DNA of 64,000 nucleotides from Takifugu bimaculatus. Taxonomy: Eukaryota; Chordata; Actinopteri; Tetraodontiformes; Tetraodontidae. The stretch is from assembly GCA_004026145.2 (NCBI GenBank), contig CP034985.2:2396956-2460955 (forward strand), given 5' to 3'. The notes below the pieces were generated by a model. The model was given only the letters and a program-made list of their open reading frames with translations. It was not told the origin of the DNA and ran no database searches. A program made the position numbers and the translations under genes. This document shows positions 21,858 through 44,867 of this stretch, piece by piece (the first letter of the stretch is position 1; each line of letters starts with the position of its first letter).

Positions 21858-24800
21858 TTACTCGTCCTTGCACGTAGCCAACGTGACAGAAGTGGTATTA
21901 TTCATGTTTTCTGTTTTTCCTTTTAATTTTATCTGGGAGTAGAAGCAAATCCATTCCAGAAATGTCATTTCTTTTTTAAAAAAATATTAAAAAAATGTAT
22001 CTATACTTTTAGTGTGCTACACTGGATAGATTTTATGACTCAACTCACCTTTAAGAACTTCACAAGTTCCTGTCGAACCTGGCGGGCAAATCGGAAAAAT
22101 ATCAATTATTATTGTGCTGTAGAATTATGGTAACACGTTTTTATTTTTTCCATAAAGTCACAGACCAACCTTCTGCTCTGTGAAGCAGCCAGTTAGCAAT
22201 ATAAACAGGCCCTGCAAAACAAGCATACATGTCATTCACTCTCTAGTATCATTTATTAGCCATTTTTGCAAAACCACAGTTTATGCATGTTGAAATAACT
22301 CATCACATTTAATACAGAAAAGTGGAAAGACTGTGCATATTTAATCCCTGACATGATAATTACCTGAAAGGAATTCATGATGGTGAAACTGTAATAAGCG
22401 ATCGTAAGCAAGGTGCCTTCTTCCAATAGGAGCTGAGCAAAGCCAATAATCCAGGTAATTCCAAAGATGGGTGTCAGAAAAATCACCACCTTGAGGATAC
22501 TTTTGGCCGTGTCCTTGTCATGCGCCTTGCTATTTTCAGGGACAGAGGTCTTTGTCAGAGTAACAATAACGACCATCATGGAAAACAGATTTATAAGTAC
22601 AATCGTTCCAACGGGGATGAGGAAGGCGTGTATGGAACCTTCCAAGAGTTTTTCATACACAAGCCAACAAACGCCTGGATCATAGTACGGCTTTTCGGTG
22701 TATTTGCTGTACAAGTAGCTACATCCCACGATTAAAATGGGGCAAACATATCCTATAATGCTGGCAAAGAACATGAAGACGCGTTTCCTCAGGGGCGTGA
22801 AGACAAAGATGAGCTGATGGATGAGCATGACACTCATGCACAGCATCCAGCTGAACATGGCTAAATAAAACAAATGTTTGCAGATGGTGAAAAACAAGCA
22901 CCAACTGTTGCTGAGAGCGCTTGGAAAGGAGGAAGCCAGGAAGCTGCAGTCGGCCAGCAGCCGGAAAATGGCGATGTTCACCACAGATGTATGCCGGAAA
23001 TGTGAGAGGTTACTTTTGACCACAGCGGACCACACCACACACTCGATGACAAGGAAGGTGATCAGTGAGCAGATGGACACGCCGAGGCCCACGTTGCTGA
23101 TTATATCCAATGCACGGTCTGATATGTCTCTCCTGGCCATGAGGACAGAGAACGAAGTTAGGTGGGTGCACTCACACTGCGTGCGCTGGAGGCTGCTGTT
23201 TTTGACGGTGCATCCTACGTCTGACCAATCGTTATGTGTGGTGTTCCAGAAAACGCAGAACATTTTTTTCCCGCTCATCTGCGTGTTGGGAAAGTCCAGT
23301 TTGATGTCCAAATACGAATCAGTGTTGTCCTCCAGTGTAGCTGAGATGACCAGGCTAGTGTGCACCGTGTCGCCAAAGTTGTTTTTCAGTTTATCCGTTA
23401 GATTTCTCACCGCAACGGTTTTCAGGATTCCTTTGGTCTTGTTCAGACTGACATTGACGTCAAATATGGACACGTTACAGTCACCGCTGGAGCAGAACTT
23501 CAGGTCCAGGTTTGGACTGCTGAATCTGTCGCTCTTGTTCACTTTCATATTTTTCACCAGGCCCTCCACAGCATGAAGATAACTGGCTGACATGTCATGG
23601 AGGGTCGACTTGTTGATCCCAGCCCAAGTCTTGCTCAACATACTGCTGGAGGCATTCAGGAAATTCTGAAACATGTGAGTTAGAGCAAAAGTTACAGCGA
23701 CAGAGCAAATTCCATCAGACTGTGATGGACGGGGGTGGAAAGAGTCATTTAGCTATGACCCTTATTACACCACAGAAGTGTAGGACAGTTTCAACTCACA
23801 GGAAAGACATCCTCTTGCAAAGGAACATTTTCTGATGCCATTGACATCACTTGGAGAATGTTGATAGACGTACTGATGTCAGCAATTGTCTCACTGGAAT
23901 CAGAATCGTTGACTGCAGTGTTGTTCCAAATCCCGTTAAATATGTCGTTGGCCATCTTCTGGGTAGCCCCAAGTCCCATCAGAAAGTTCTAAAAAAGCAC
24001 GCGTCAGGCAGTTTGCAAGACTTAATTCACACAACCTCTTACAATAATAACTACGTATTTGTTTTTATTGCACAAGACTTCGGGATATCCTCCACAATGA
24101 CACTTCAACACTGATTTTGATCATTGGAGTAAATTTTCCAACTGCCCAAACTCCCCCACGAACACGCTAAGGATGAAGGCATTAGGATTTTGAGGGCCTG
24201 TGTATCATGTGGGTCAGGGAATAAACTCTGGAAAAACTTGAAAATGTATCTTTGACCGCCCCCCCCGTTGCCATGGAAACTATTGTTTTCGGGCAGCATG
24301 TAGCTGGTCCCCCAGCTTTTGAACGCAACACATGTAATGTCATGTATAAGTTCATCTGCATCTTAGTATACAAAGGAAAGGTCCGCTCACATTAGCATCA
24401 TTTGCGACTCTGCCCAGCTCCTCGTTGGTACACTTAGAAAACACTTCCTGCCAAGTTCCATCTTCACAGGTGCGGGACTTGTATCCAATCCTGCCATGCG
24501 GGCATGTTCTGTTAATCACTGTATCTCCCTCTGGGGTTTTTGGCCAAAACTCTCCTTTCTTTACCTCCTCGCTGCAGAACTTCTCACCAGCTTTTGGGGA
24601 AAAGAACAGACGTACCTTAAAATATCTATTTAGATGACTAAATACTTTACAAGTCAGAATAATAACATACCATAAATGACTGGAATGTCTGTTCTTCCAC
24701 TTCGTCTCTGTTTCAGGTCATTTTCAAAAGTGACATTAACATATTGAGCATCGAGGGTTTTCTTGCAGCTAACAGGAACAATGAATGAATACACCAACTG

Positions 24801-27800
24801 ATCTCCGTGAGCTGTAAAGAGAAAGAGGCATCATGAAATTAGAATTGAATCATAAAGATTTAAGCTACAGTGTGGTGAGTTTGCCTTACATTTGTTGCCC
24901 AGGTTAGATATCTTTTCACCCATGTAGCTCCCCCAAACATGAAAACTTTCTTTGCTGTGCGAGATGGTGGCCGTTACGTTGACGTCAACAGTCAGAGGAT
25001 TCAAAGTGCAGTCAACAGTCAGGGGGTCGATGAAGAGAGTGACGGTATCAGGGAGGAGGGCCACCTTCAAGTCTGCCTTGGCTGTATGTACGATTGACCC
25101 GCTGCTGAATCCACACTCATATGTACCTGTAGAGAACACGTGGACACAAACACATGGCAACGGCTGCTGGGATGTTTGTCACGCTTCCTATTGGATGATG
25201 ACTTCAGAAGCAAGCAGAAGGATGGCCCTAGCTATCTTAATATGTGACTGTTATTAGTATCTTTATTATTATGTGACAGGTCTAGCTAGAACACATGAAA
25301 TTATGGACTGGCCTCCATTGAGCACATTTGAGTTGGAAAGTAGTCTGGATTGATCAATACTATGGAAAGCCTTTGGCTTGAGATGCAGGAGAAATTAGAT
25401 AGCGTCGAAGTTCTCAGAAAATCTACTGATGCTATGCCAGAGAGATGTGCTGCTGTAAATATTGAAAAAAAGCATTACAAATAATTACTGCTGTAATTTC
25501 CATGAGATACAAAATCAAAATCCACTGGATTGAAACCAGTAAGACTCACATCATCTGATATTTATTGTGCCCTGAAGAACCGGGAACATTATAGGACCAT
25601 TATGAAATTAAATCAAGTACTTCAAGTCTCTCTGGACAATATTCAGTCTCTAAAATGCACTTTGACATATTTATATTGAAATGCTCATTGCCAACTTTAA
25701 TAGTGCACCAGCAGCTCTGTACAGATGAAAAGAGATCCAGTTTCTGGAGCTTGACACATGGGCATCCCTGTCCAGGACCCAAGTTTCTTCTCTTCTCTTT
25801 CCTTTCTTTTATTTATTTATTTATTTTTAAACTGTGAGTCCCAAAACATTTGTGTGGGTGTCACTTTTCTCTGTCATCTGTAGGGCGGTGTATTGGTGAT
25901 GAATGAGTGTGTGTGTCTCACTAATCTTAATTTACCACATAAAAATGGCAAATAAGTACAAAAAAATGAACATATACATCAAAATTTGAGTTCAGCTTAA
26001 TCAACCTCGAGCTGTGCCCACCTGCCCAGAAAGCCGGTACCTTCCTGAGTGTCACCTCAGTACAGGACTTGAATGTGTCTGTGACACACTGGTGGTTCAG
26101 CTGCACCACGCTGCCGTTGCTGAGCTCAAAGCTGTTGGACCTGTTGCTCATCTTCCAGCTGGCGCTCTCTGTCATCTCCTCTAATGTGCATTTCAGCACC
26201 GGAGACGACTGGTAGCATACTCTGGTCTTTGGGGCTTCTATGGTAACCAGACCTGGGTGAGAAACACAAACACTTAATCTGCACAACTTAATCATTATCA
26301 ATGCATACACACTGGGCAAAAATAAATCATATTAGATATAAGGCAACAACTTTTTTACTCACCTAAAGTGGTGATGGAAATTGTCGCTCCAAGTTGTGTT
26401 TCTAAAGAAGTTTTGATGCCTTGAAGTCTGGAAGTAGCGAACTTGACACTGACCTCGGCCTCAAAGTCAACAATGTGGTTGGCCAGCCTTCAGGAGGTGG
26501 AAACGTTTGCTGATTACCAGAAAATCTATTCCTTAGAGGCATTCTTATCTGACCGAGCAGTAGAGCGCGTAATTACAGCGCCTGCTATTGGTCATGTGAA
26601 GCCGTGACACATGTACTTGCATCAAATGTTTGTGGGATAAATAAAAAAAACAATTTCAATTTTCATAAAACAAATACCTGACGCCAGTCACATTGAGGAA
26701 CTTAAAACCATTCAGTGCTTTAAAGGCATCTGTGAGCTTTGAAAAGAGGAGAATAATGTCAAATCTTTGAAGTGTGATACAGCAAGTGGATCTTTAAGCA
26801 AATGAAAGTGAGATGTGGCCTACAGTGGAGTCTGGAAAGGCATTCAAGACTGGTGTAACTGATCCAGCGATACGAACTGTTAAAGAAATATTTTCACGCT
26901 GTTAAAACAGAGAAACTGGTGAACAGCAGCTCGAGAACAGGCATGTTTTTACCTTCAGCTTTGGCCACACAGACTTGTGCAACATTGGCTAAATTCTGGT
27001 TGCAGGTCTTTTCACTGCAACACTGGTGAGTGTAGCAGACTTCATTGCTCCAAACGTAGCCTTCAGAGCAGTTGCAACTGTATTTTTGCCCAATTATCAG
27101 GCACTCTAGAATGAGAGGAATATTGTTTGTACAACCCCTGTATGAAATACAGGCCTGCAAAAGACTCAGTTGTGAAATTCTTGCTCATTCCAGACACATC
27201 GGGGCTACATTACACCAACAGTATAAATATTCCTATAAGAATATGAATTAGTAGAAATGGGAAAATGTCAGCTTTCTAAACTCATTTACATTTCATAGCA
27301 TAGTTAGTCATTGTGATTTTTGACTCAGTCTTGTTTACAAAAATATATTTTTATTGCTGATTACATGTCACTGAGTTGAATGAAAGTATACTGGCAAGTG
27401 CGACACCTTGCAGTATCTAACAGGCAGGTGAATGTGTGGAAGCCCGTCATACCTGCTACCAGTTGAGTTTGCTCGATGGTCACAGTGTGGGAGACCCCAC
27501 CTGCGGCAGTCACTTGGAAGGTAGATGCTTTCAACATAGCCAAGATGGTTGATGTTTCCAGCGTGGCATTGCTCTGCACCTTCAGCTCAGAAATGTACAC
27601 ATCTATGACAACAACATAAAAGAGAATTCCTATGTTCCTTGTGTGGCTTTTAAAGCAGGTTTGACAGTTTTGATGAAATAATGATTAAAAAGAAACCCCG
27701 CTGTATCTCACCTGCTGTCACAGTCTGCAAAACCCCCAAAAGGGGAAGGATATAAAGTTATTTCCTGGTTCACCATCGTTGTCACTCTAAAACATTGAAT

Positions 27801-27886
27801 CGATGTGGCACAATCAACCTGTGAGTACAGACCTGCCAGTAGATGTTTGCAGCTCCAATCAGGAACATTAACATCCTGGAACACAT
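21858..27886 (-). CDS. Adhesion GPCR, subfamily VI (ADGRF-like), gene A
   Basis: Sixteen coding exons on the minus strand sum to 3054 nt, 1017 aa, all phases consistent: 27833-27886, 27712-27724, 27453-27602, 26953-27105, 26824-26876, 26678-26736, 26363-26487, 26022-26252, 24890-25126, 24671-24811, 24391-24590, 23800-23988, 22364-23665, 22170-22211, 22049-22078, 21858-21932. The start ATG gives a short signal peptide. A Cys-rich module (exon 4), SEA-like region (exons 5-7), Ig-like domain (exons 8-9, ending YECG), hormone-receptor-like Cys module (exon 11) and GAIN domain follow. The GPS is CECTHLTSFSV with cleavage expected between Leu704 and Thr705. The seven-helix domain lies mostly in one 1302-nt exon. 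Such receptors self-cleave and signal via a tethered agonist. It lies tail to tail with mep1a. The family call is firm; which ADGRF paralogue is not settled, and ADGRF5-like architecture is closest. Confidence 0.88.
27712..27724 (-). other. 13-nt microexon of ADGRF-like gene A
   Basis: TTGCAG acceptor, 13 coding bases, GTGAG donor. It encodes TVTA plus one base and bridges the signal-peptide exon (phase 0) to the next exon (phase 1). Without it the reading frame is lost, which supports the call. Confidence 0.6.
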
Positions 27887-27952
27887 CAGTAAACTGGAAA
27901 CATTGAAAACATTTAGGGATTAGATCGCCATCTGATTTTGTTAGGAGTCCCA

Positions 27953-28380
27953 TGTGTTTTCCCTCTTCCCCTCCCCATCTGTGTCTTGTCTGTGTCCCTT
28001 GTCTGTCTGTTCTCAGGCTGGGTGGAGCGGGCGATCAAAACACACCTGAGACTGATCTCCAGTCAATGTTCCACATCTGCCGTTCTCTTTAAAAGCCTGG
28101 TCAACTCTCCAATCATTGCCAATTTTCTGTTAACCCCCCTGTGGTACAGCCTGGCTCCTAAAACTCCGTATGCAAGTTTGTTTCTTCATTCCTGTTTCCA
28201 GTTTGGAACTAATCATTCGTCTCTCCCGCTGCCCAGCCTGCTCCATCTTGATTGTGTTTGTCTGCTTCCTGCACCATTTGGCTTTGTTCTGAACCAGGTC
28301 TTCAGTAAATTTGATTTTCAACCTCACCCAATCGTGTGTGTCTGCATTTGGGGTCGTGATTCGTGTCTGCAGTGCCTAAC
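27953..28380 (+). repeat. Possible degenerate solo LTR
   Basis: Begins TGTGTTTTCC and ends with CTAACA, is T/C-rich, and has the 'CATTTGGGGTCGTG' wording near its end seen in fish Ty3/gypsy LTR ends. No target-site duplication could be confirmed, so this is tentative. Confidence 0.3.
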
Positions 28381-28839
28381 AGATTTCCTGATATTGCCAT
28401 TAGTTTCACTGGAATGTGTGAAGGTCATTTTCTAAATTCCACATTTAAATGTAAGAGTATAGTTGATTATTGTTGGTTTTTTTGATATTTTTTTTTAATT
28501 TATTTTTTTATTCTGAAGCTGTTGTGGCTTTTTTATTTTTGCCTTTCAAACTTGTATTGGAGCTTTTCAGACTCTTTTGCATATCTTTGAATCTGGATAG
28601 TGGAAATGAACCACACTATGCTGGCTTGATGTGTTTGTTTGAACAGTGTTGTGGTCATTTTAGCCCACACTAATGCTGTCTGGTACAGGGTGGCTTCCGC
28701 CTCAGTCATCATTCCACATTTTTCCGCACATAATTCTTGATGCGTATGCAGCAGGCATAGAACGACCTGGAAGTTCAGGATCAGTTGATCTTTAAATACC
28801 TGTTTCATCTCCTCTTTGTAGGTTTACAAAAGTAAAGCT

Positions 28840-29378
28840 TTCATTGGTAGAGTAGAATGGGGGGGTGAGCATTTAGCTACCAGGCCCCCCTGCTATGGAA
28901 CCAGCTCCCTGTCCAGGTACGGGAGGCTGACTCCATCGCTCCTTTTTAGATTAGACTTAAAACCTTCCTCTTTGAAAAAGCTTAGTGTTACTAATTCTGT
29001 AGTTCCAGTTGCTATTATAGGCAGACAAATTATCATACTTAGGGGGTCGTCTAATCATTAGGTCACATCTTAGCTATGCTGCTATAGGCCAAGGCTGCCG
29101 GGGACCAGAAACATGATCACCTGATCACCAGGCTGCTGGAATCTTGCTGGGTCATGGCTAGTCTAGCCACCTTCATAGCTGTATGCTGACCTGCTGACCT
29201 TCGACCCTGCTGACCCACTCTACTCTTATAACAGCAATTTGTTATAATTAATGTATTTCCCTGATCTCTACCTATTTTCTTCTCTACCTCTCCTCCCTCT
29301 CTACGCAGCCCCCCCATCAGCAGAAACAATCTTGATTGTAACAGACGCTATATAAATAAAGATTGATTGATTGATTTG
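28840..29378 (+). mobile_element. Rex1/L2-type LINE 3' end
   Basis: Plus-strand relic of the C-terminal ORF2 wording (TGGAACCAGCTCCCTGTCCAG...GACTTAAAACCTTCCTCTTTG) followed by a 3' UTR. It ends with TATATAAATAAAGATTGATTGATTGA, the (ATTG)n tail of this family. It is 5'-truncated as usual for LINEs. Confidence 0.7.
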
Positions 29379-32342
29379 ATTTGATAACTTGAAGACAATT
29401 TAATGCTTCTCACTGGTGAACTGAAATTATCTTCTGATCCCAAAATTTAAGGAGAGTTCGGTTTTTGTCTCCACTTCTCTTTCTGTCTTTTTCTTTCTCT
29501 ATTGGCTTTTATTTATTTTGGTACCAGTCAGAAACAAAATAAACAAGCTTTTGAAAGGACCGTTAGTATGAATTTTATGTCTCTAAGATGATAATATTAA
29601 TGAAAAATGTAATACAAGGACCCTTAGAAGAATAACTACTTCATTTTGTGGTATCTGAAGGTGGTCACAAACAAATAAACAAACCCTCAAGGCCACCATT
29701 AAATAATATTGGCAACATACAGTATGATGCAATGTTGTGAGTTAATTAAAAAAGTGCTATCATTTCTGAAGTGCAGCCGGAGCCCCTAGTTTAATTAATG
29801 AGTGGCCTCCATATACTGTAAAATCATCTTTGACTGCCACATCTTAAGATGTGATACATGAACAACCTTCATTATTTCAAGCTGAAATTCCTTCACACAG
29901 ATCGGCGTCCTCACGTTTTATATTGGTGAGCTCGTTAATGTCTCCTGAACAAACAATGGACTCAAATAGTCACAAACATTATCATATTTATTGTATGTAA
30001 CTTTGATAGCTGTAATTTTTCACCTGTTTGCTTTTAATTACCAAAACTCATATTTCTGTTAGAATGTATGTATGGTACAACAATTTTAGACTTAGACCAG
30101 TTCATCTCCCTTTCATATCACCCAAGACAATCAAATATTAAGGTCTTACCTTTGATTAACACTTAGTAGCTTTATGTAGAACACAACAATTATTCAGAAG
30201 CAAAAGGATTCAGACCCAATTATTCATGTGATCTATAAGCGTCCACGCCAGATTTCGGCCCTAAACCTGCTCATCCGTTATCAAGCTTGGGTTGGGCCAC
30301 GCGGGGCTTTGGGGAGGGCTACCACCGGACAACTGATACCTGGACTTTGTGCTGGGAGACCATTTGCATGGTTGGCATGTCTGAGTTTGGTCGTCCTGGT
30401 TGGTCCAAATGCAGATCCTCCGGGTTTGAATGAATATTTGTTTACCAAATCAAACACTGTCCTTCGAAGGGTCAAAGAGCTTCGATCTTCACAATACAAC
30501 AGCGGAACTATGAACCCTCCTGGAGATCTTTAGTAAACATAAGCATTCCCCTGAGGTTCGTATCGTGGATGTATGGGTTCTGAGTTGGCCGATAGAGCCA
30601 AGGAAGATGTGTTTTACTCCTGTATGTGGTTCTATTGGTGGGCAGAGAGACATTAACTGTGTCCACCAAGCACAACTCTGGAGATTTAAATCCCCTTCAA
30701 GTTTTTGGTCTAGTAAACACAAAGGTTTCACACCCAATTAGGAGGTAATCACTCTACCCCCCCCTTCCCCTCCACAACGCCCCCAACCTTTAAACCTCTT
30801 CTTTGGCTAATGCTATTTCCCGTTTGGCTTCGATTTGCCTGATTGTCCCCTCTGAGTCAATTTGTCATTGTGATGGCAGCCCTGTATAAGCAAGTTCACT
30901 GGTCTGTGTAAGACAGCCGGCCTCGTCTGAATGATTTGATTGGCAAAGTAAACCAAGATGCCGGACATTTTGCATCTACTTTGTGGATATTTTATTGGTG
31001 GAGAGTTACACAAAACCTGCGAGTATAAGCTGGTGTGTGGATGATGGTGATAGATGATGAGTCCCAAAGTCTTTAACACTTTAACGCTTAATGTCATCAT
31101 GTTAAAAACAAAAACATCAGACTTCTGAAGAGAATTTCTTGTACAAGAATAGTCCAATACAAGAAAATATGTTGGCCCCTAAAGTCAAACTCCTGTTTTA
31201 GCAACTGTGACCAGTGAGAACACGGGAATATCTAAAAGTTAATGATATTCTGAACAATTTTGAACTAAAGAACACTTAGAGAGTGGAAGGAAGTTAGGGT
31301 GTTAACAGGATCCAAAAGTGTGCACCCTCCCCACGATCCAGAAAGAGATAACGTGGTTAATGGTGAAGGTTTAGCTAACGGCAACCTCTCCATATTCATT
31401 TACTTCCCCTTCATGGGGTGTTATTAACTCTTATTGTTAAACCTTTGCTGCAAAATAAGGGAGGGAAAATGCCCACACTGAAACTACAAAGTCCAGGGAA
31501 GGAACTGAAGTTGCTCCCATTAAACAGATCAATCTTTGATCACCAGTCAGCCCTGCTGATCCTTAAATTGGGATTCATGAACGTTATAGGAAAACTGTTA
31601 CCATCTAATTCCGAGACCAAAAATGCTTCATGCTTCGTCCCCTACAAAGGGACGCAACCAAAGTGTCCTTTAGAAATGTCCAGGTAAACACCACGAGTAT
31701 GTTCGTGACACGTGTTTGTCTGTATGTCTGAACTTAAAGACTCCTTTAGACTTAATTCAGCATTCATCATTTTATCTTGAAATGTACAAGACATTTAAGT
31801 GACTTTGAGACATAAATCATGGTCTTTAGAGGAACAAGAGTCAAGTGTGAGGAGTAAAAAACAGAACAGAAACAGACAAATCAACTGTGCTGCAATATGA
31901 ATAAAGTAACAGTGCAGGTTTTATACGGACATACATCAAAGAAAAGGACTACCGCACCTGCTCAATGCTAACAATCCTAAAACTCTTGGCTACAATATTC
32001 ATTAGTTCAATAATCAGAAGAGTTTGGCTACAAGGGAAATGTCATAAGAAATTAAATAGCTAATAACAAACACACTACGCACAGATACAGTATTTGCACT
32101 AATAATGGCCTCCGAAATACAAAATCTAATATGAACTTTAATAATAAGTGGTGGAAAATGCAGTTGAGCAGCGGTACCATAAACCATAAATCAATATGTT
32201 CTCACTGCATTTTTCTTGTTACTGTAACATCACAATAACTCAGTTCAACTTTCTATAAGAGCTGAACTATTGGAGAGATGAAGCTATGCGAGAAGCAGCT
32301 GCAGTGGTGGTTCCAGGGGTCTCGGACCCACCTGTTGGGTGC

Positions 32343-41043
<8,701 letters not shown>

Positions 41044-44000
41044 GACAACTATAGAAAGAGCGCAATCAACACAGTTTTTTTTTTACTGCCAAGCAAATGC
41101 AATGAAAATCTTTAATTAACAGTGAGTTTTTTTAAAACCAAAGAAACTTGTTTGGTTTTAAAAACCTGTACACACAACTTCCGTTTTGTGCCCTCATCAC
41201 TTCAGTCACTTATTGATTTGCAGCGATATGATCACATTTCACTGCACACACGAGAATAAAAATTCCCACAAGGTCATATAACACGTTCACATCAGCACAA
41301 TTCTCAATTAATTACATTTTCCTGTTAATGGCAGACGTACACATCACATGTAACGGCTCTGTTCCCTTCGTGTCAGCGGCTACAATGCAATTCTGACACA
41401 TTCGCCACTCGGGTGTCAACAGAATTTAAGCAACATTGATTAAAGAGCGTGGAATTTCCCACACAGCCTGAATTATACCAGTGCTTCCTCCAAGTGCTGT
41501 TTTCATTCTTCTGCTTCTGATAGCATAGACTCTATGTTTTATTCTATCTTCTATGGCACTGAAGAGCATTTTTGTTTGGACATTTAGAGGAACCTTAAAC
41601 TCTTTAAATGCTGATTATTGTGTCATCACTTGTACAATGTAATCTATTTTCCTCTTGGCAAAACTACTAAATGGCCACAGAGATGAGTTGTGAACGCCCT
41701 TTTTCAAAGGTTTTGTGCATTTAATGGAACTCTTTGTTGCTTCATGATCCTGGTGGAGAACCAAAAAAGAAACGAAGAGATAACAGAATCACAGAAGTCT
41801 TCAGGCTTAAAACACCACATTTTGGATCCAGGGGGTTATATTTGCCGATTTCATTTCCGTCAAATATTTGATAAATGAAGACTTGGTGGAGAAGCTTTTA
41901 AGCCCATTACAATAGTCCAGGATGATCTCCCTCCACAGTCGTCTTTGCACACACGGTACATTAAGATAACTGAGAATTAACTTTAACTTTAGGGGATGTT
42001 TCTAGTTTTTTGGTAAACCTTTTTTGCTCCTGCGTCTGGGTTATAATATCTGTCTTCATGTTAACTCTAAAGTTTAGTGTTAAATAATGATGTCTGTCTA
42101 GACTACTGCTCCTAGTTCTAGTTCTCTAGGTTTCAATACAGAATTAAGTAAGGCAAAATTTGCCATTTAATCAGGTTTAAATTTTCCATATTTACCTTTT
42201 ATTGCTCTCTCCTGTCAGGGCTGCAGTTGCAGAGGAAATCTCATGTTACTGTTTGTCTGCTAATACAGTGGTAATTAAATGCAAACTACAGCAACTTCCT
42301 GGAATACTCTGAGTCACACACCTGTCGAGCAAGTCATGTGACATTTTCTCTGCTGTTCACAGTGCAGCCAGCGGAGTGAATAGGATCATTTAATTTGTGT
42401 CTGATGGATGGTCATGCTCAGGTGGAGGAAATTTCTGTTATATTCATTTCTACAAAAAATGTAAAAAATAATAAAAAGATTCCACTCATTGATTTAGAAT
42501 TTTAGATTGCTTAGCTTATCAAATAATCGAATCACTTGGTTTTTACAATTAAAGTGGAACATGCTGGAACTTGCTTAACCTAGAATAATGTGTGCTTTAA
42601 AAATGATTATAAAGAACTAAAAAGTGATGTAAAAAAGAATCAAACTGATCAACATTGAACCACTGCCAACACAAACAAACAACACGCAGTCTTGCAAATA
42701 TTGCAGACTTCGACCCACCAGAAAACACTAAAGCTGAGTGATGCATCACGAAACAAATGACTGCAAGACGCTTTAGGCTTTAAAATCAATGAATATCTTC
42801 CACCCCTCATACAGGTCAGGTTGGTCCACAGTGGTGGTGGAGTGAAGCTCAGGATGGATCCTCCATCAGGCATTTACTTGTATAATTAATGTTTTATTGA
42901 ATAATAATCAAGAAAAGTTTCATTTGTTGAAAGGTAGCTTATGCTCATTGCTGATATCAAGCTGGCAAATGTATCTGGATATTGAGTGTCTCTTTGACCC
43001 TCTTGGATTGGACAGTTATGTGACCAAAAATCAACAGTTCTCAAGCTGTCAGTATAGGCTCAATATCAACTGAACCCATCTGCGTTGGAACAGATGTGTG
43101 AGTGATCTTTGATTCAGCACAAGCCCCTCTGTTTCAGCCTGTTTCTTCCACTGGCTGAAAAGAATGCGACGTAATCACTTTTCAGAGGGAAGGGAGATGC
43201 AATAGTTGAATGAATGGGACAAAGATCCGTCACAGGCTTGATTACTTACAAAGCTCAGGCCTGACCTTCCCGCAGCACCTTTGTTTGAGATTATTAGAGA
43301 CTGTAAGACGTACGTCCTCAACAGGTGGCCGCAGATTGAGCTTTTAATCAAATTATTTATTGCATACACAACGGCTTTAATATCTTCAAAAAGAAAAAAA
43401 AACATTATACTTAATATTGTTGGGGGAAACATAAAGGAACCAGATGAGGTACTACAAGCAAAAGGTTTTATTTTTTTTTAGATTTCCTATTGTGTAATGC
43501 ACCCTGAAATCCAGTTGACCCCCATTACATCACAGGCAGCAGCATCGGAACAGGGAGCAACAATCTGTTGACAACTTTGCGTGTTTTCCCAAGTGATGGG
43601 TCGTCAGGAATTACTCTGAGATTATTGTTGTTTCTTGTTTCCTGTTAATTTGGACTCAACGGACCACATTGTCATGACTGATCATTAGCGTTCAGGATAT
43701 TACATTTGCTTCATTAACTTTGTTATTCCCAACAACAATAATATCCCAGGCTGAGCAGGTGAGAAGTTCATGTGTGTGTTTGTGTGTGTGTGTTACCATT
43801 GGGATTCCTGCTCACAACATACATTCACACCTTTAATTGCATTTATGCTCAATTGCTTAACTCAGAACATTGTGATCACGATCTATAACAATTAGACATA
43901 GAAATTGTAAACACTAGCTACTATTATGGTTGGAATGATCATTGTACTAATAGAAACAACAGAAACTCTTATAATTGTAACAACACAATTTACTGTTGTC

Positions 44001-44867
44001 TTCTGAAAGTAGCAGTAATTAGCGATTCCAATTCTCCCCTGCTGAGCAAATAGTGTGAGAATGCCACTGTATCGTAAGAGTGGCAAAAAAGTGGCAGGTA
44101 GACAACCAAATGTTGCTCTGTCTTACTTATAAAGCCAAAAACCGAACAAAAGCCAAAAAGAATTTCAGTGGACCCACAACCCAAAAACACAGTAGTCAGA
44201 GAGAAACTGTTGTTTTCGTGATGCCAGATGGAGATGCCAGAGCTAAGGTCCAAAGTGAGTGCCACTGGTCGGAAGTCATTCAGCTCACTGGGCCGGTTCT
44301 TTGAGCATTGATGACCGACAAAGTGTACTACAGGTGCAGTTTTTGCATTGATTGGTTATTGATCGTGAAGGTCAGAGACCTGCCATAAAAAAAAATATAT
44401 CTCCAAGAATGAAAGGAAAGATGTTGAGTTTCTCTTTGTGCGAGATGCAGATGGACGGGATCAGAAACACACCTCAGTGGGACAGCACTAGCCAGGTGTT
44501 TTGCTTTCCCCAAACACATCAGTCTGAAAACATCTGCATGTTAGGTTGTATTTTTGGATCCCGTGTGGAATTTGTGATGGAGTGAGCAGAAAACATCTTC
44601 AGGGTGATAGAATGGGGTGTTTCTTCTTTCTTTCTGGGATTTCTTGGAGACCACAGCAGCCACGATGTTGACATTTCATAACCACGTCCTCCTGATTGAG
44701 GTTGACATTACAGTATTTTTTGACCTGTTTCGTTAGGACAGAAGAGGATGCAGAAGATGTGGTAGCATCCAAACAACTGATTCATTTTCTCTACCCCTGA
44801 ACGAAGAATGTAGTTTTTCCAGTGCTTTTATGGAGTCTTACAAAATGTTGATATTTGCAAATTAATT
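41044..44867. other. Gene-free stretch
   Basis: 3.8 kb upstream of gene B with no recognisable exon, RNA or transposon domain. A short TG run lies near 43775. It could include the gene B promoter and 5' UTR near 41044-41400, but no clear TATA/CpG element was seen. Confidence 0.45.

Larger units (their letters stand above)
27887..32342. other. Intergenic region between the two ADGRF-like genes
   Basis: 4.4 kb with no supported host exon. It contains a possible solo LTR (27953-28380), a LINE 3' end (28840-29378) and otherwise unassigned AT-rich DNA. Short ORFs at 30228-30533 and 31418-31687 have no recognisable domains. Confidence 0.5.

Noticed and set aside
22878..23576. 232-aa plus-strand ORF
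   Set aside because: Antisense shadow of the large seven-helix exon of ADGRF-like gene A.
30228..31687. Short plus-strand ORFs between the two receptor genes
   Set aside because: No domain, no splice context, and composition like the surrounding non-coding DNA.
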